IMG/VR virus record: IMGVR_UViG_3300025154_000208
Coordinates: 1-40,980 of that record
Length of the DNA: 40,980 nt
DNA from: a virus
Reading direction: 5' to 3' (one strand)
Of the stretch, positions 15,846 to 22,816 are shown piece by piece. Made by a program: the position numbers and the translations under genes. The notes under the pieces were generated by a model, which was given only the letters and a program-made list of their open reading frames with translations, ran no database searches and was not told the origin of the DNA. Every line of letters begins with the position of its first letter. The stretch's first letter is position 1.

Positions 15846-16435
15846 GGCTTGATCCTCTTGAACTCGATCACCCACACCCACGGGTTGACTTCCCATCCGT
15901 AGCCGCGCTTGGCGTTGATGAAGTTCCAGAGGTGCTTGAATCCAAGCCGAAACGTGGACTCCCTCTCCGGGTCGAAACGCTTGTCCATAAATGCGGCAAT
16001 ATCATCGCATTCGAACCCCGAACAGACACCTTCGGCCTTCGCATCCTCTTCGCTGATATCATGCACCCGCTCGACGCGGACGGCGGTTGTCTCAAGGTCG
16101 ATACGCGATGCCTTTCGCGTCATAAAGATCGATGGACGCCACTTTCCGCCATCGGCCTCGTATTCATTTATTTCCACGGGATCCGCGCGATATATATACT
16201 CAGGCGGATATTCTGGCTTGCTTAGGTTCGCCCACGTCTCCCTTACCCATAGCTGGTCTCCGGGCTGGCCGTAGGGGCAGGCGGCTTTAACGTTAGGGTT
16301 ATTGCTGTATCGATTAGCAATCCAAAGTTCCATATCAAAAAGAGTGAGCTTGCAGACCCGCCTCGTCATCGTCTTTCGGCCTTCAAGTAAAGCTCGCACC
16401 ATGTCACCGCTGAATAAGATTGGTCGCTCTTTCAT
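15842..16435 (-). CDS. ASCH-domain-like protein
   Basis: A 197-residue protein. The N-terminus KERPILFSGDMVRALLEGRK with TMTRRV, then CPYGQPGDQLWVRETW, is characteristic of phage ASCH-fold proteins (often labelled morphogenetic protein), thought to bind RNA or nucleotides. The C-terminal GYGWEVNPWVWVIEFKRI completes the barrel. ATG at 16435 follows GGAGG with 7 bases and overlaps the radical SAM stop (ATGA). The true function is unknown. Confidence 0.78.
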   Translation of the reverse strand: MKERPILFSGDMVRALLEGRKTMTRRVCKLTLFDMELWIANRYSNNPNVKAACPYGQPGDQLWVRETWANLSKPEYPPEYIYRADPVEINEYEADGGKWRPSIFMTRKASRIDLETTAVRVERVHDISEEDAKAEGVCSGFECDDIAAFMDKRFDPERESTFRLGFKHLWNFINAKRGYGWEVNPWVWVIEFKRIKP

Positions 16436-16449
16436 GGGACTTCCTCCAG
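16432..16449. repeat. 18-bp direct repeat, copy 1
   Basis: TCATGGGACTTCCTCCAG on the plus strand is identical to 16950-16967. On the minus strand it encodes the LEEVP end of one gene, the Shine-Dalgarno and the ATGA overlap with the next. Confidence 0.95.
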
Positions 16450-16953
16450 GGATACACGGTCTTCATTGCCTCGGTCACATGCGTTCATTACCCAAGGTTT
16501 TATATTCGCCTCGGGATGCCGCACCTTGACTTCATCCGAGTATGATTCCCAAACATTGAACCGGAGTGCGAGCCCTGTTCCCTGACAGGCGGCCATGCAT
16601 CGCTTGATTATTTCCTCGAATTGATCCGGCTCATGAAGTCCGACATTCACGGCGTCGATACCACAATCACAGAGCTCCATGGCGTTCTTCCTGTCAAGCA
16701 AGATGCCGTTCGTGTTGAGGATAAGGTATGCCATAGAGTTCCGGCGATAGATAGCGTACGTCACATCATCGAGAAGTGCCATCATCAGCAATGGCTCCCC
16801 CCCGGTGAGACAGAAGTATTTGTACTTCCAGTACTCGATGTCATCCAGGCCTACATGCCTAAATTGCTTCCGGATCTCGATGGAGTTATTGCAGCAGTAT
16901 GGACATTGAAGGTTGCATCCCCATCCCAAAACCATGCGCAGGGTGTCGATCAT
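16432..16953 (-). CDS. Radical SAM protein
   Basis: A 173-residue protein with a classic radical SAM cluster motif C13-x3-C17-x2-C20 (WGCNLQCPYC) and the SAM-binding CLTGGEPLL at residues 48-56. ILNTNGILLD and GIDAVNVGLHE follow as barrel strands. It is short for the family: no SPASM or second cluster domain is seen, and its substrate is unknown. The gene is bounded at both ends by the same 18-bp sequence, so it looks like a clean cassette. ATG at 16953 follows GGAGG. Confidence 0.85.
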   Translation of the reverse strand: MIDTLRMVLGWGCNLQCPYCCNNSIEIRKQFRHVGLDDIEYWKYKYFCLTGGEPLLMMALLDDVTYAIYRRNSMAYLILNTNGILLDRKNAMELCDCGIDAVNVGLHEPDQFEEIIKRCMAACQGTGLALRFNVWESYSDEVKVRHPEANIKPWVMNACDRGNEDRVSLEEVP

Positions 16954-16967
16954 GGGACTTCCTCCAG
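16950..16967. repeat. 18-bp direct repeat, copy 2
   Basis: Identical to 16432-16449 and 518 bp away. It again spans an LEEVP C-terminus, a GGAGG ribosome-binding site and an ATGA junction. Confidence 0.95.
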
Positions 16968-17228
16968 TTTCAGGAGCGCCATGATCGCCTTCATGGCGAG
17001 CTTTGTTCCTGCATACGTCCGTGCCTGGCCAAGCCCCAAGCCCTGGATCTCGACCTCGGTTATTTCCGCCGTCCCGCTTGAGTGCATCCCGTCATGGCGC
17101 CGTACATCGACGGATATCTTGTACGTCGCCTTTTTGAGCCCAAGGCCCTTGTCGACCTCGGACTTGTTGATCGGGCCAATGACGACAGACAGCCTGGTAT
17201 CCTTCCCGAGTTCTTCACGCTTTTTCAT
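16950..17228 (-). CDS. Hypothetical protein, 92 residues
   Basis: A small basic protein with TRLSVVIGPINKSEV, ATYKISVDVRRHDG, TAEITEVEIQGLG and a C-terminal helix KLAMKAIMALLKLEEVP. The alternating strands followed by a helix suggest a compact alpha/beta fold, but no family was recognised. ATG at 17228 lies inside the end of the DUF551 gene (14-base overlap). Confidence 0.6.
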   Translation of the reverse strand: MKKREELGKDTRLSVVIGPINKSEVDKGLGLKKATYKISVDVRRHDGMHSSGTAEITEVEIQGLGLGQARTYAGTKLAMKAIMALLKLEEVP

Positions 17229-17826
17229 GACCGACTTCCGTTTCGCTGGATGCTACGGGCGGCTCCGGCAATGGCATCCAATGAGTAATATGTTCAAGTT
17301 CCTCGCAATGTCCGTTGTTGCCATCGCACAGGAGAAAAACATTGAACTTATCACGCATAGCAACAAGGTAATGTCGGCCAGGGCCTTTCCCGTAATCAAG
17401 ACCAGAAACAAGTATGTTTATCTTTTCTTCCGGCAACCGATCTTTAACACTAATCCATCCGGTTATAGCGATGATATGCGGGAACATTTTGATAACCTTG
17501 TCGATATCCTTGTTCAGCTCGGTCATCTTATTGCACATGTCACTCGCTGTGACTTCGCCTTTTGGACCGGAGCCATAGACGACGGTTCCGAGAGGAGGTC
17601 CGTAAATATAATCGCCTATGGTCTCATTAAATCTGATTGCCCTTCCTTTTGGGATTCGATCCCACATTCCAGGGGGAAATCCACATTCAACCTCCCGCAT
17701 CTCAATCGAATTAGGCAATTCTCCGAATGCATTGAGCAGCTCTACGGCCAACGCCTCCGGACGACCTCCGGCATGGGCAATGTCATATACAGCCCGGGCT
17801 ATTCGTTCTGCGGATTCTCTGTTCAT
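17215..17826 (-). CDS. DUF551-containing protein
   Basis: A 203-residue protein. The C-terminal half carries the DUF551 pattern GWISVKDRLPEE, ILVSGLDYGKG, RHYLVAMRD and ITHWMPLPEPP (about residues 123-190), common in phages and of unknown function. The N-terminal 100 residues include ESAERIARAVYDIAH and a glycine-rich YIYGPPLGTVVYGSGPKG stretch without a recognised family. ATG at 17826 follows AAGGAG with 5 bases. Confidence 0.8.
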   Translation of the reverse strand: MNRESAERIARAVYDIAHAGGRPEALAVELLNAFGELPNSIEMREVECGFPPGMWDRIPKGRAIRFNETIGDYIYGPPLGTVVYGSGPKGEVTASDMCNKMTELNKDIDKVIKMFPHIIAITGWISVKDRLPEEKINILVSGLDYGKGPGRHYLVAMRDKFNVFLLCDGNNGHCEELEHITHWMPLPEPPVASSETEVGHEKA

Positions 17827-17835
17827 ACAAACTCC

Positions 17836-18168
17836 TTATCGCAGTATTTCCAGCAGGTGCGCCGGGAGCACAACCCAACCCCGCGGAGGATCAAGGCACT
17901 CGTATGGGACAGGACCGCCGTAGACGTTGAACGGCAGCAATGGTCCGTATGTCGGACGCATCGAGCTTACGAGCGTGACTATCCCCTGGTCCTCGTAGAC
18001 CGAAAATACCGGCACGTCTACCGGGATCTCGCCGGTCCTGAATTCCATCCACATCACAGGTTCCGGCGCGATGACGGCAAGCCGGCTCATGCACAACATC
18101 CCGATGGCGAACGAAAACACGACGACCATGGCCCAGCTCAGCAATCGCGTCATTTCTTTTCCGGGCAC
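17836..18168 (-). CDS. Small membrane-anchored protein
   Basis: A 110-residue protein with one N-terminal membrane segment (about residues 8-32, LLSWAMVVVFSFAIGMLCMS) and a proline-rich outer part (RPTYGPLLPFNVYGG). It has no lipobox or clear cleavage site, so it is probably a type II anchored protein of the inner membrane. The start is GTG at 18168 with AGGAGG seven bases upstream. The function is unknown; superinfection exclusion is one possibility for such early membrane proteins. Confidence 0.65.
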   Translation of the reverse strand: MPGKEMTRLLSWAMVVVFSFAIGMLCMSRLAVIAPEPVMWMEFRTGEIPVDVPVFSVYEDQGIVTLVSSMRPTYGPLLPFNVYGGPVPYECLDPPRGWVVLPAHLLEILR

Positions 18169-18210
18169 TGTGGAACCTCCTTCGGCTTGGTTCTCCTGCG
18201 TCCGATCCTT

Positions 18211-18271
18211 CCCAGGCCGGACTTCGTTCTCCGGTCAGGCCGCTCCCAGGCCGGACAATCATGATCAGGCC
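18211..18271. repeat. Clustered CAGGCC repeats, possible origin iterons
   Basis: CAGGCC occurs four times (18213, 18236, 18247, 18266). Two copies lie within the identical 13-mer TCCCAGGCCGGAC (centred near 18217 and 18251). The cluster lies mostly in the gap just after the replication-protein gene. Iterons beside an initiator gene are common, but the repeats are short and GC-rich, so this is tentative. Confidence 0.3.
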
Positions 18272-19227
18272 TCGACGATGCCGGGTGAATTGTTTCTGCC
18301 ATCCTGCCCCCCTCGCACTTTGTAGCGTTTTGCCTCCGCCAGCTTCCTGATCGCCGCGGCAAGCGCATCCGGATCGGTTGCCGTCTCCGGTTCTCCCCCG
18401 CTCGTCCATGGCCCGGCCTGGGCGCGGGCTGATTCGTTCACGGCCAGGTCGACGAGGATGCTCTGGATATTTTTCATGAACAGCCGGGGGTTGAAGTCCG
18501 GGAGCCGTTTCGCTTCCACGAGCTTCATGTCGCCCTTTTTTACCGCAAACCAATACCGGCGCCAATGGGTGAAGTAAAACGCGATCGCATCCAGGCCATT
18601 CTCCTCCGGGACTTCGGATCCATCGAAGGTGTGCACGTCGACAGGGATGCTCTCCGGAGGCACGCCAGCCTCTGCCGCGATCCCGTTCCGCCATGCCTCG
18701 CATGCCTTGGCAAGAAATTCAGAAGGGGTGGTGGTGTCGCGCGCGCGCGCTCCTCCCTCTTCTTTTCTTTTCTCTTCTTTCCTTTCCTTTCCTTTGCTAT
18801 TTTTCTCCGCGCCATTTTGCGATTCTTCCGCGCCATTCCAATGTTTTTCCGCGCCCTTGGTTCCTTTGTCGCGTTTTCGCTCTCTTTCAGCCTTGACTTG
18901 CTGGTAGCTTTCCTGCGTCCGGTCTGTCGTTATCATGCCGTTTTCGTAGTGGATAAGGCCGCATTCCTCGGGGTCGGAAAGGAACAAAAGGAAGTCCTCC
19001 AGGGCGTCCGGGGTCATGCCGAGTTCACACGCCGCTCCGGCTTTTACTACCTTGCGGGACAGGTCAAGCCGGGCGCATCCGGCACCGGCAACCATCTCGT
19101 TGAGCGCCCAGAATTGGCCATATCCAGTCCATCCATAGCGGGCCCTGAGCGCCATCATCTTGGCGTGGTTGCGCGCATCGTTGTCGTGTGGGAAATACGG
19201 CAGATCATTCTTCACAACTATATCCAT
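18265..19227 (-). CDS. Replication initiator/organiser, DUF4373-type
   Basis: A 320-residue protein. The N-terminus LPYFPHDNDARNHAKMMALR then YGWTGYGQFWALNEMVA is the Lin1244/Lin1753-like (DUF4373) winged-helix domain of phage replication organisers, ending near residue 115 (MITTDRTQESY). A highly charged Lys/Glu linker (about 115-165) leads to a C-terminal helical part that may bind helicase or loader. No phage helicase gene was seen, so it probably recruits host helicase. AAGG lies directly before the ATG, an unusually short spacing. Confidence 0.78.
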   Translation of the reverse strand: MDIVVKNDLPYFPHDNDARNHAKMMALRARYGWTGYGQFWALNEMVAGAGCARLDLSRKVVKAGAACELGMTPDALEDFLLFLSDPEECGLIHYENGMITTDRTQESYQQVKAERERKRDKGTKGAEKHWNGAEESQNGAEKNSKGKERKEEKRKEEGGARARDTTTPSEFLAKACEAWRNGIAAEAGVPPESIPVDVHTFDGSEVPEENGLDAIAFYFTHWRRYWFAVKKGDMKLVEAKRLPDFNPRLFMKNIQSILVDLAVNESARAQAGPWTSGGEPETATDPDALAAAIRKLAEAKRYKVRGGQDGRNNSPGIVEA

Positions 19228-19243
19228 CCTTCATTTCAAATCT

Positions 19244-19307
19244 GGGGGTGTGCGGGAATCGAACCCGCGTTATCCAGCATTGGACGTGCGCACGCTAAAC
19301 CACCCCC
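19244..19307 (-). other. tRNA-like element (perfect acceptor and T arm, shortened body)
   Basis: On the minus strand GGGGGTG pairs perfectly with CACCCCC. The T arm GCGGG-TTCGATT-CCCGC is perfect, exactly as in a tRNA top half. The remaining 32 bases are about ten too few for normal D and anticodon arms; the only other stem is TCCA/TGGA around a four-base loop. It lies in the gap between the hexapeptide-repeat gene and the replication gene. It may be a decayed tRNA or a tRNA mimic. Confidence 0.55.
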
Positions 19308-19337
19308 GTGTGCTCCGGGTATAAACCGGAGCTGTTT

Positions 19338-19931
19338 TCAATCCTCCTTCTGTCTGGACTTTGCCGTGTCTGGATTGGCAGCATGGACTGCGGCTATCAG
19401 CTCAATGTATCTGGAGTACTCCTCCATCTGCGCGTCGGCGAACTGATATTTTGCTCCAATCTCTTTCCCGGTACTGCGCCAGTCCTCGATTGAGTGCTGC
19501 TGGCAACCTATGTCGATCCGGTCTTCGCCCCAATACGAAACGGGGAAACTCGATCCGATAATGTAGATGATCGTTGGCCTGGCTCCGTCGCCTACCCAGG
19601 CCCCGTCGCCTACCCTGGCTCTGGCGCCTACCCTGGCTCCGTCGCCTACCCTGGCTCCGTCGCCTACCCTGGCTCTGGCGCCTACCCTGGCTCCGTCGCC
19701 TACCCTGGCTCCGTCGCCTACCCTGGCTCCGTCGCCTACCCTGGCTCCGTCGCCTACCCAGGCTCTGGCGCCTACCCTGGCTCCGTCGCCTACCCTGGCT
19801 CCGTCGCCTACCCTGGCTCCGTCGCCTACCCTGGCTCCGTCGCCTACCCTGATATGCCTCTTGGCCAGCTCGTCGGTTTCGGTCAGCTCATGCTCTGTCC
19901 AGCCCTTACCATCCGTCCATAGGTAAATCAT
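19338..19931 (-). CDS. Hexapeptide-repeat (left-handed beta-helix) protein
   Basis: A 197-residue protein. Residues 29-118 are fifteen consecutive hexapeptides, mostly VGDGAR with VGARAW/VGARAR at units 5, 10 and 13. Repeats of the type V/I-G-x-x-x-x build left-handed beta-helices. The N-terminus (MIYLWTDGKGW) and the C-terminal domain (IIYIIGSSFPVSYWGEDRID, then EYSRYIELIAAVHA) resemble a family of phage and prophage beta-helix proteins of unknown function. ATG at 19931 follows GGAG. Because the DNA unit is 18 bp, repeat number can change without breaking the frame. Confidence 0.8.
   Translation of the reverse strand: MIYLWTDGKGWTEHELTETDELAKRHIRVGDGARVGDGARVGDGARVGDGARVGARAWVGDGARVGDGARVGDGARVGDGARVGARARVGDGARVGDGARVGARARVGDGAWVGDGARPTIIYIIGSSFPVSYWGEDRIDIGCQQHSIEDWRSTGKEIGAKYQFADAQMEEYSRYIELIAAVHAANPDTAKSRQKED
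19578..19847. repeat. 18-bp coding tandem repeat array, 15 units
   Basis: Fifteen near-identical 18-bp units (plus-strand unit GCCTACCCTGGCTCCGTC and variants) make up the beta-helix. Variant units recur every five units at first, suggesting larger 90-bp duplications. Neighbouring units are almost identical at DNA level, so slippage or recombination is recent. There are no spacers, so this is not a CRISPR array. Confidence 0.92.
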
Positions 19932-19940
19932 GTCTGCTCC

Positions 19941-20459
19941 CTACTCCTTCGCCCCGAACAGGCCGAGGATCCCCTTCTTGCGGGTGGCCTTGGATGACTC
20001 CTCGGTAGCTGGAAGTTCCGGCTGTTCGCGATCGCCCTTGAGGTATTCGGATATCTTGTTCTCCACAAGGTCGATCTGGTCGAGCAGGGGATTTTTCTTT
20101 GATTCCGGGTTCCGGTCGTTCGTCCCGGCCAGCACCTCGATCTCGCGCTTGATCTTGAGCGGCCCGATCTTGAGCGCCTTGTCAGCGCCGTCGACGGTCT
20201 CAAGGCTGAGCGTGGCGAAACGTCCGGTCGGGTTCTCCGAGAAGCTGATCTTCGCCACCCGAAGCGGCAGCTCGCCGAGGCCCCAGTACTCACGGGCGTA
20301 CAGCGAGAGCGTTGCCATCTCGTCGTAGAGCTTTGGCCGCGGGCGCTCGTGGGTCTTTGTCGTCCCCTCGTCGTCGGCGCTGGTCGTGTCGTTGTGGTTC
20401 GTGTACGTGGCAACGACGGTGTACTTGCCCTTTTCAAGAGCAAATGACTTGGGCTTCAT
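19941..20459 (-). CDS. Hypothetical phage protein, 172 residues
   Basis: The N-terminal 100 residues look like a beta-sandwich (KYTVVATYTNHND, KLYDEMATLSLYAREYW, RFATLSLETVDGADKALKIG). A charged helix (LLDQIDLVENKISEYLKG) and a disordered tail ending KKGILGLFGAKE follow. ATG at 20459 follows GAGGAGGAACC. The gene lies between SSB and the beta-helix gene. The acidic central loop (TTSADDEGTT) and the terminal hydrophobic peptide are its main visible features. No family was recognised. Confidence 0.6.
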   Translation of the reverse strand: MKPKSFALEKGKYTVVATYTNHNDTTSADDEGTTKTHERPRPKLYDEMATLSLYAREYWGLGELPLRVAKISFSENPTGRFATLSLETVDGADKALKIGPLKIKREIEVLAGTNDRNPESKKNPLLDQIDLVENKISEYLKGDREQPELPATEESSKATRKKGILGLFGAKE

Positions 20460-20493
20460 GGTTCCTCCTCATCGAATGGATAGAAATAGACAA

Positions 20494-20670
20494 TTAGTGG
20501 AATCTTCCATCTGGGTCGGGGTCGCTGAATTCGTGTCCGTTTCGATACCGATCGTATGCGCGTTCCGATGATTCCGAATCCCGATCCCACTGCCGGACCG
20601 CCTCTGAATCTCCCCTGTCCCTCGCATCGCACCGATCGGAATACGACCAATCCCTGTAATAATCAGGCAT
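20494..20670 (-). CDS. Small Asp/Arg/Tyr-rich protein, 58 residues
   Basis: A short frame starting MPDYYRDWSYSDRCD, unusually rich in Asp, Arg, Ser and Tyr and probably disordered. ATG at 20670 lies 8 bases after GGAG and just after the SSB stop. A longer overlapping frame on the same strand lacks a ribosome-binding site and has a random-looking composition, so this one is preferred. The function is unknown. Confidence 0.55.
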   Translation of the reverse strand: MPDYYRDWSYSDRCDARDRGDSEAVRQWDRDSESSERAYDRYRNGHEFSDPDPDGRFH

Positions 20671-20685
20671 AATATTTGCTCCTAA

Positions 20686-21102
20686 TCAGAACGGTATGTC
20701 ATCAGCAAAATCGTCCGTGCCTAGCGCCTGAGCGGCTGGTCCCTGTCTGGTTCCGGTCTGCTCTCCCTGCGACGCCTGGCCTCCGCCCAGCAACTGCACC
20801 GTGTTCGCGCTCACAATCACCTTCATGCGCGAGATCCCGTCCTGCTCCCAGCGGTCCTGCCGCATGGAGCCTTCCACAGCAACGAGCTTCCCCTTGACCA
20901 GGTACTGGTTCAGCGACTCGCCTTGCTTGCCCCATAGATCCACATCCCAGAAGCTGGCTTCGTCGACCCACTGGTCGCCCTTCTTTTTCCTGGTACTGGT
21001 CGCAACCGAGAAGTGGCATATCGCCTGCCCGGAGGTCGTGAACTTGAGTTCCGCGTCGCGCGTGAGTCTCCCCACCAATACCGCTATTGATAGATCAGCC
21101 AT
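20686..21102 (-). CDS. ssb: Single-stranded DNA-binding protein with acidic tip
   Basis: A 138-residue canonical SSB. It has LSIAVLVGRLTRDAELKFT, ICHFSVATSTRKKKG, EASFWDVDLWGKQGESLNQY and GKLVAVEGSMRQDRWEQDG, then a Gln/Gly-rich linker and the acidic tip DFADDIPF that binds partner enzymes. ATG at 21102 follows AAGGATGAACC and overlaps the preceding small gene. It probably supports the RecA-like ATPase at 21723-22772. Confidence 0.93.
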   Translation of the reverse strand: MADLSIAVLVGRLTRDAELKFTTSGQAICHFSVATSTRKKKGDQWVDEASFWDVDLWGKQGESLNQYLVKGKLVAVEGSMRQDRWEQDGISRMKVIVSANTVQLLGGGQASQGEQTGTRQGPAAQALGTDDFADDIPF

Positions 21103-21259
21103 GGTTCATCCTTGTGTAAAAATCATTAAGCCTTCTGAGGGCCTGGGGTTCCAGATATACCTTGTCTGACGGATTGTCTGGATCGTTGGCATTCAACCAG
21201 ATGCCAAAGCCATCAAACTCAACGTATACACCGTCTCCGATATAATCCTTGGTATTCAT
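21095..21259 (-). CDS. Small phage protein of the DYIGDGVYVEFDG type, 54 residues
   Basis: A short gene with DYIGDGVYVEFDGFGIWL, NDPDNPSDKVYLEP and a C-terminal helix LRRLNDFYTRMN. This arrangement is familiar from many small phage proteins of unknown function. ATG at 21259 overlaps the zinc-protein stop (ATGA) and follows GGGAG; its end overlaps the SSB start. The compact, acidic strand-rich fold and dense coupling suggest a real gene of the early or replication operon. Confidence 0.7.
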   Translation of the reverse strand: MNTKDYIGDGVYVEFDGFGIWLNANDPDNPSDKVYLEPQALRRLNDFYTRMNHG

Positions 21260-21582
21260 GCTTCTACTCCCTTCCCTGTTGCCGGTGGAGGTAGCGGCCG
21301 TCCCAGGCGCCTGCCCTTGCCAAGATCAGCGAACCGGCATATCAACAGGTGGTCCTCGACCGAGCCAATATTGATATCTGCGCCGCACTCGGGGCATACG
21401 CCATGGTAGTCAAGATGCCCATGCCTCTTCTCCTCGCGGTCAAGACAGGCCACGCACAAGCCACAGTCATAGTCCATCGCATCCAGCGGGCGCTTCCCGT
21501 ACTCTCCCCTGGTCAGGAAGACTGTCACCCGTTCGCGTGGTTTCCCGCACCTCGAGCACAGATAGACGAATGGATCACTCAT
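21256..21582 (-). CDS. Zinc-ribbon protein, 108 residues
   Basis: Cysteines occur as CSRCGK, CGLCVAC and CPECGADI plus a late HLLIC, enough for two zinc sites. The C-terminus is basic and proline-rich (GKGRRLGRPLPPPATGKG). ATG at 21582 follows GAGGGAGACTGA and overlaps the end of a 47-residue gene. It is probably a nucleic-acid- or protein-binding adaptor; the function is unknown. Confidence 0.7.
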   Translation of the reverse strand: MSDPFVYLCSRCGKPRERVTVFLTRGEYGKRPLDAMDYDCGLCVACLDREEKRHGHLDYHGVCPECGADINIGSVEDHLLICRFADLGKGRRLGRPLPPPATGKGVEA

Positions 21583-21718
21583 TCAGTCTCCCTCGGTACA
21601 GGTCTTCCGCCAGCGCCGACAGCTCATCGCCCTGGCTCGAGGCAGGCTCGACCATCTCGAGCGCCAGGATGTACCCGGCGACAGATTCGATTGCCGGCGC
21701 GGTTGTGGTGGTTTCCAT
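21575..21718 (-). CDS. Small acidic protein, 47 residues
   Basis: This frame fills the gap between the AAA_24 gene and the zinc-ribbon gene and overlaps the latter's start by 8 bases. It contains PAIESVAGYILALEMVEPAS, then a second helix ELSALAEDLYRGRLNE. There is no clear Shine-Dalgarno sequence, but it begins 5 bases after the upstream stop and could be re-initiated. The function is unknown. Confidence 0.5.
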   Translation of the reverse strand: METTTTAPAIESVAGYILALEMVEPASSQGDELSALAEDLYRGRLNE

Positions 21719-21722
21719 GGCG

Positions 21723-22772
21723 CTAAAAGAGATCCAGCCCGTCATCCGCGGGTTCTTTGGCTTCCGGCTTCGCGGCCTTGATCACGCGGGGCGTGGGCGA
21801 GCCGTCAGCGAGCCACTCCTTGCGCACGCGCTCGATGGTGATGTTCGCTCCAGATATAAGCATCTTGAGCGCTCCGGCTTCGCGGGTTTTCTTCAGCTCG
21901 CTGTACTTCGCCCGGTACACGGATTTTTCCTCTTCGCTGAATACAGGCAGCGCTCCGACGGTAGCCGTCATTGCGGCAGCCAGCTCGTTGCTCAGGCTCG
22001 CGGGCGCCTGTTCCGCGGGGGTATCGGCGCCGGGATCCTCTGGATCCTCCGGGGTTTTCGCAGGCTTCGCACCGATTACGACCTTGGCCAGTTCTGCACC
22101 TGTGTTGAGCCACGCGATCAGCTCTTCGCCGAACTCCTTGCCTGGCTTGGTGTAGAGTTTGTCCTGGAACTTGCCGGTACGGTCCTTGATGACGTTGGCA
22201 ACGTGCTCGGTCGACAATTCCATGAGGAGGTCGAACTCGTACTCGATGCCCTTGCCCTGCTCAGGCGACAGCCCGACACGGTTCGGTGTCGACTTGCCGG
22301 TACGCTCGTCCTTGGTGGTTTCCCATTCGGTCTTCGAACGCATGGTAGCCATGACGTGGCCGGGGAACGACAGGATCGCGTCGACGAGCTGGCGCTGTTT
22401 CGGGGTGCCATCCGACCACGCGCTCCAGGTATTGCCCTTGTACTTGGCCTTGGCCAGTCTGTCGATATCGGCAAGCAGCTCCTGCCATGCGTGCGACAAG
22501 CTGTCTATGATGAGCACGTCATACCCTGATTTCCCGGCCTCGCGGATCCACGACACATATTCGTCGATCGTCTTCTCTTCGAGGTCGATCACATCGAACT
22601 CGAACCGGTCTGCGTACTTGGACGCGGATCCCCGCTCGCTGTCGATGAGCGCGATCTTCTTCCCCATGCCCGACGCTATCGACAAAGCCGAATAGGTCTT
22701 CCCGGCTCCGGACGGACCAAACAGCGCCGCCCGCAGTTTCGACTTGCTCTTTACCGCCTTTTCGAATCCCAT
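21723..22772 (-). CDS. RecA-like AAA_24 ATPase (Sak4-type recombinase candidate)
   Basis: A 349-residue P-loop protein with Walker A GPSGAGKT at residues 19-26, IALIDSERG at 40-48 and Walker B YDVLIIDSLSH at 84-94. After the core, a disordered Glu/Pro-rich region (about 240-270) leads to a C-terminal helical part. AAA_24 proteins next to SSB genes in phages include Sak4-type annealing recombinases, so a role in recombination-dependent replication is likely. The start at 22772 is chosen for GGAGG with 5 bases; an ATG 12 bases earlier lies before that site. Confidence 0.82.
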   Translation of the reverse strand: MGFEKAVKSKSKLRAALFGPSGAGKTYSALSIASGMGKKIALIDSERGSASKYADRFEFDVIDLEEKTIDEYVSWIREAGKSGYDVLIIDSLSHAWQELLADIDRLAKAKYKGNTWSAWSDGTPKQRQLVDAILSFPGHVMATMRSKTEWETTKDERTGKSTPNRVGLSPEQGKGIEYEFDLLMELSTEHVANVIKDRTGKFQDKLYTKPGKEFGEELIAWLNTGAELAKVVIGAKPAKTPEDPEDPGADTPAEQAPASLSNELAAAMTATVGALPVFSEEEKSVYRAKYSELKKTREAGALKMLISGANITIERVRKEWLADGSPTPRVIKAAKPEAKEPADDGLDLF

Positions 22773-22816
22773 TTGTTCCTCCATCCGATATTTCAGCGGC
22801 GCTCCTGCGCCGTTTT

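Noticed and set aside
16621-18264. A 547-residue plus-strand open frame
   Set aside because: It runs antisense across the radical SAM gene and three other well-supported, coupled minus-strand genes and shows no protein family features.
19244-19307. A normal tRNA gene
   Set aside because: The D and anticodon region is about ten bases too short and no seven-base anticodon loop can be drawn, so it is listed only as tRNA-like.
19578-19847. CRISPR-like array
   Set aside because: The 18-bp units are contiguous with no spacers and encode a hexapeptide beta-helix in frame.
20456-20650. A 64-residue minus-strand frame overlapping the 58-residue gene
   Set aside because: It lacks a ribosome-binding site, and the alternative frame at 20494-20670 has GGAG at good spacing.
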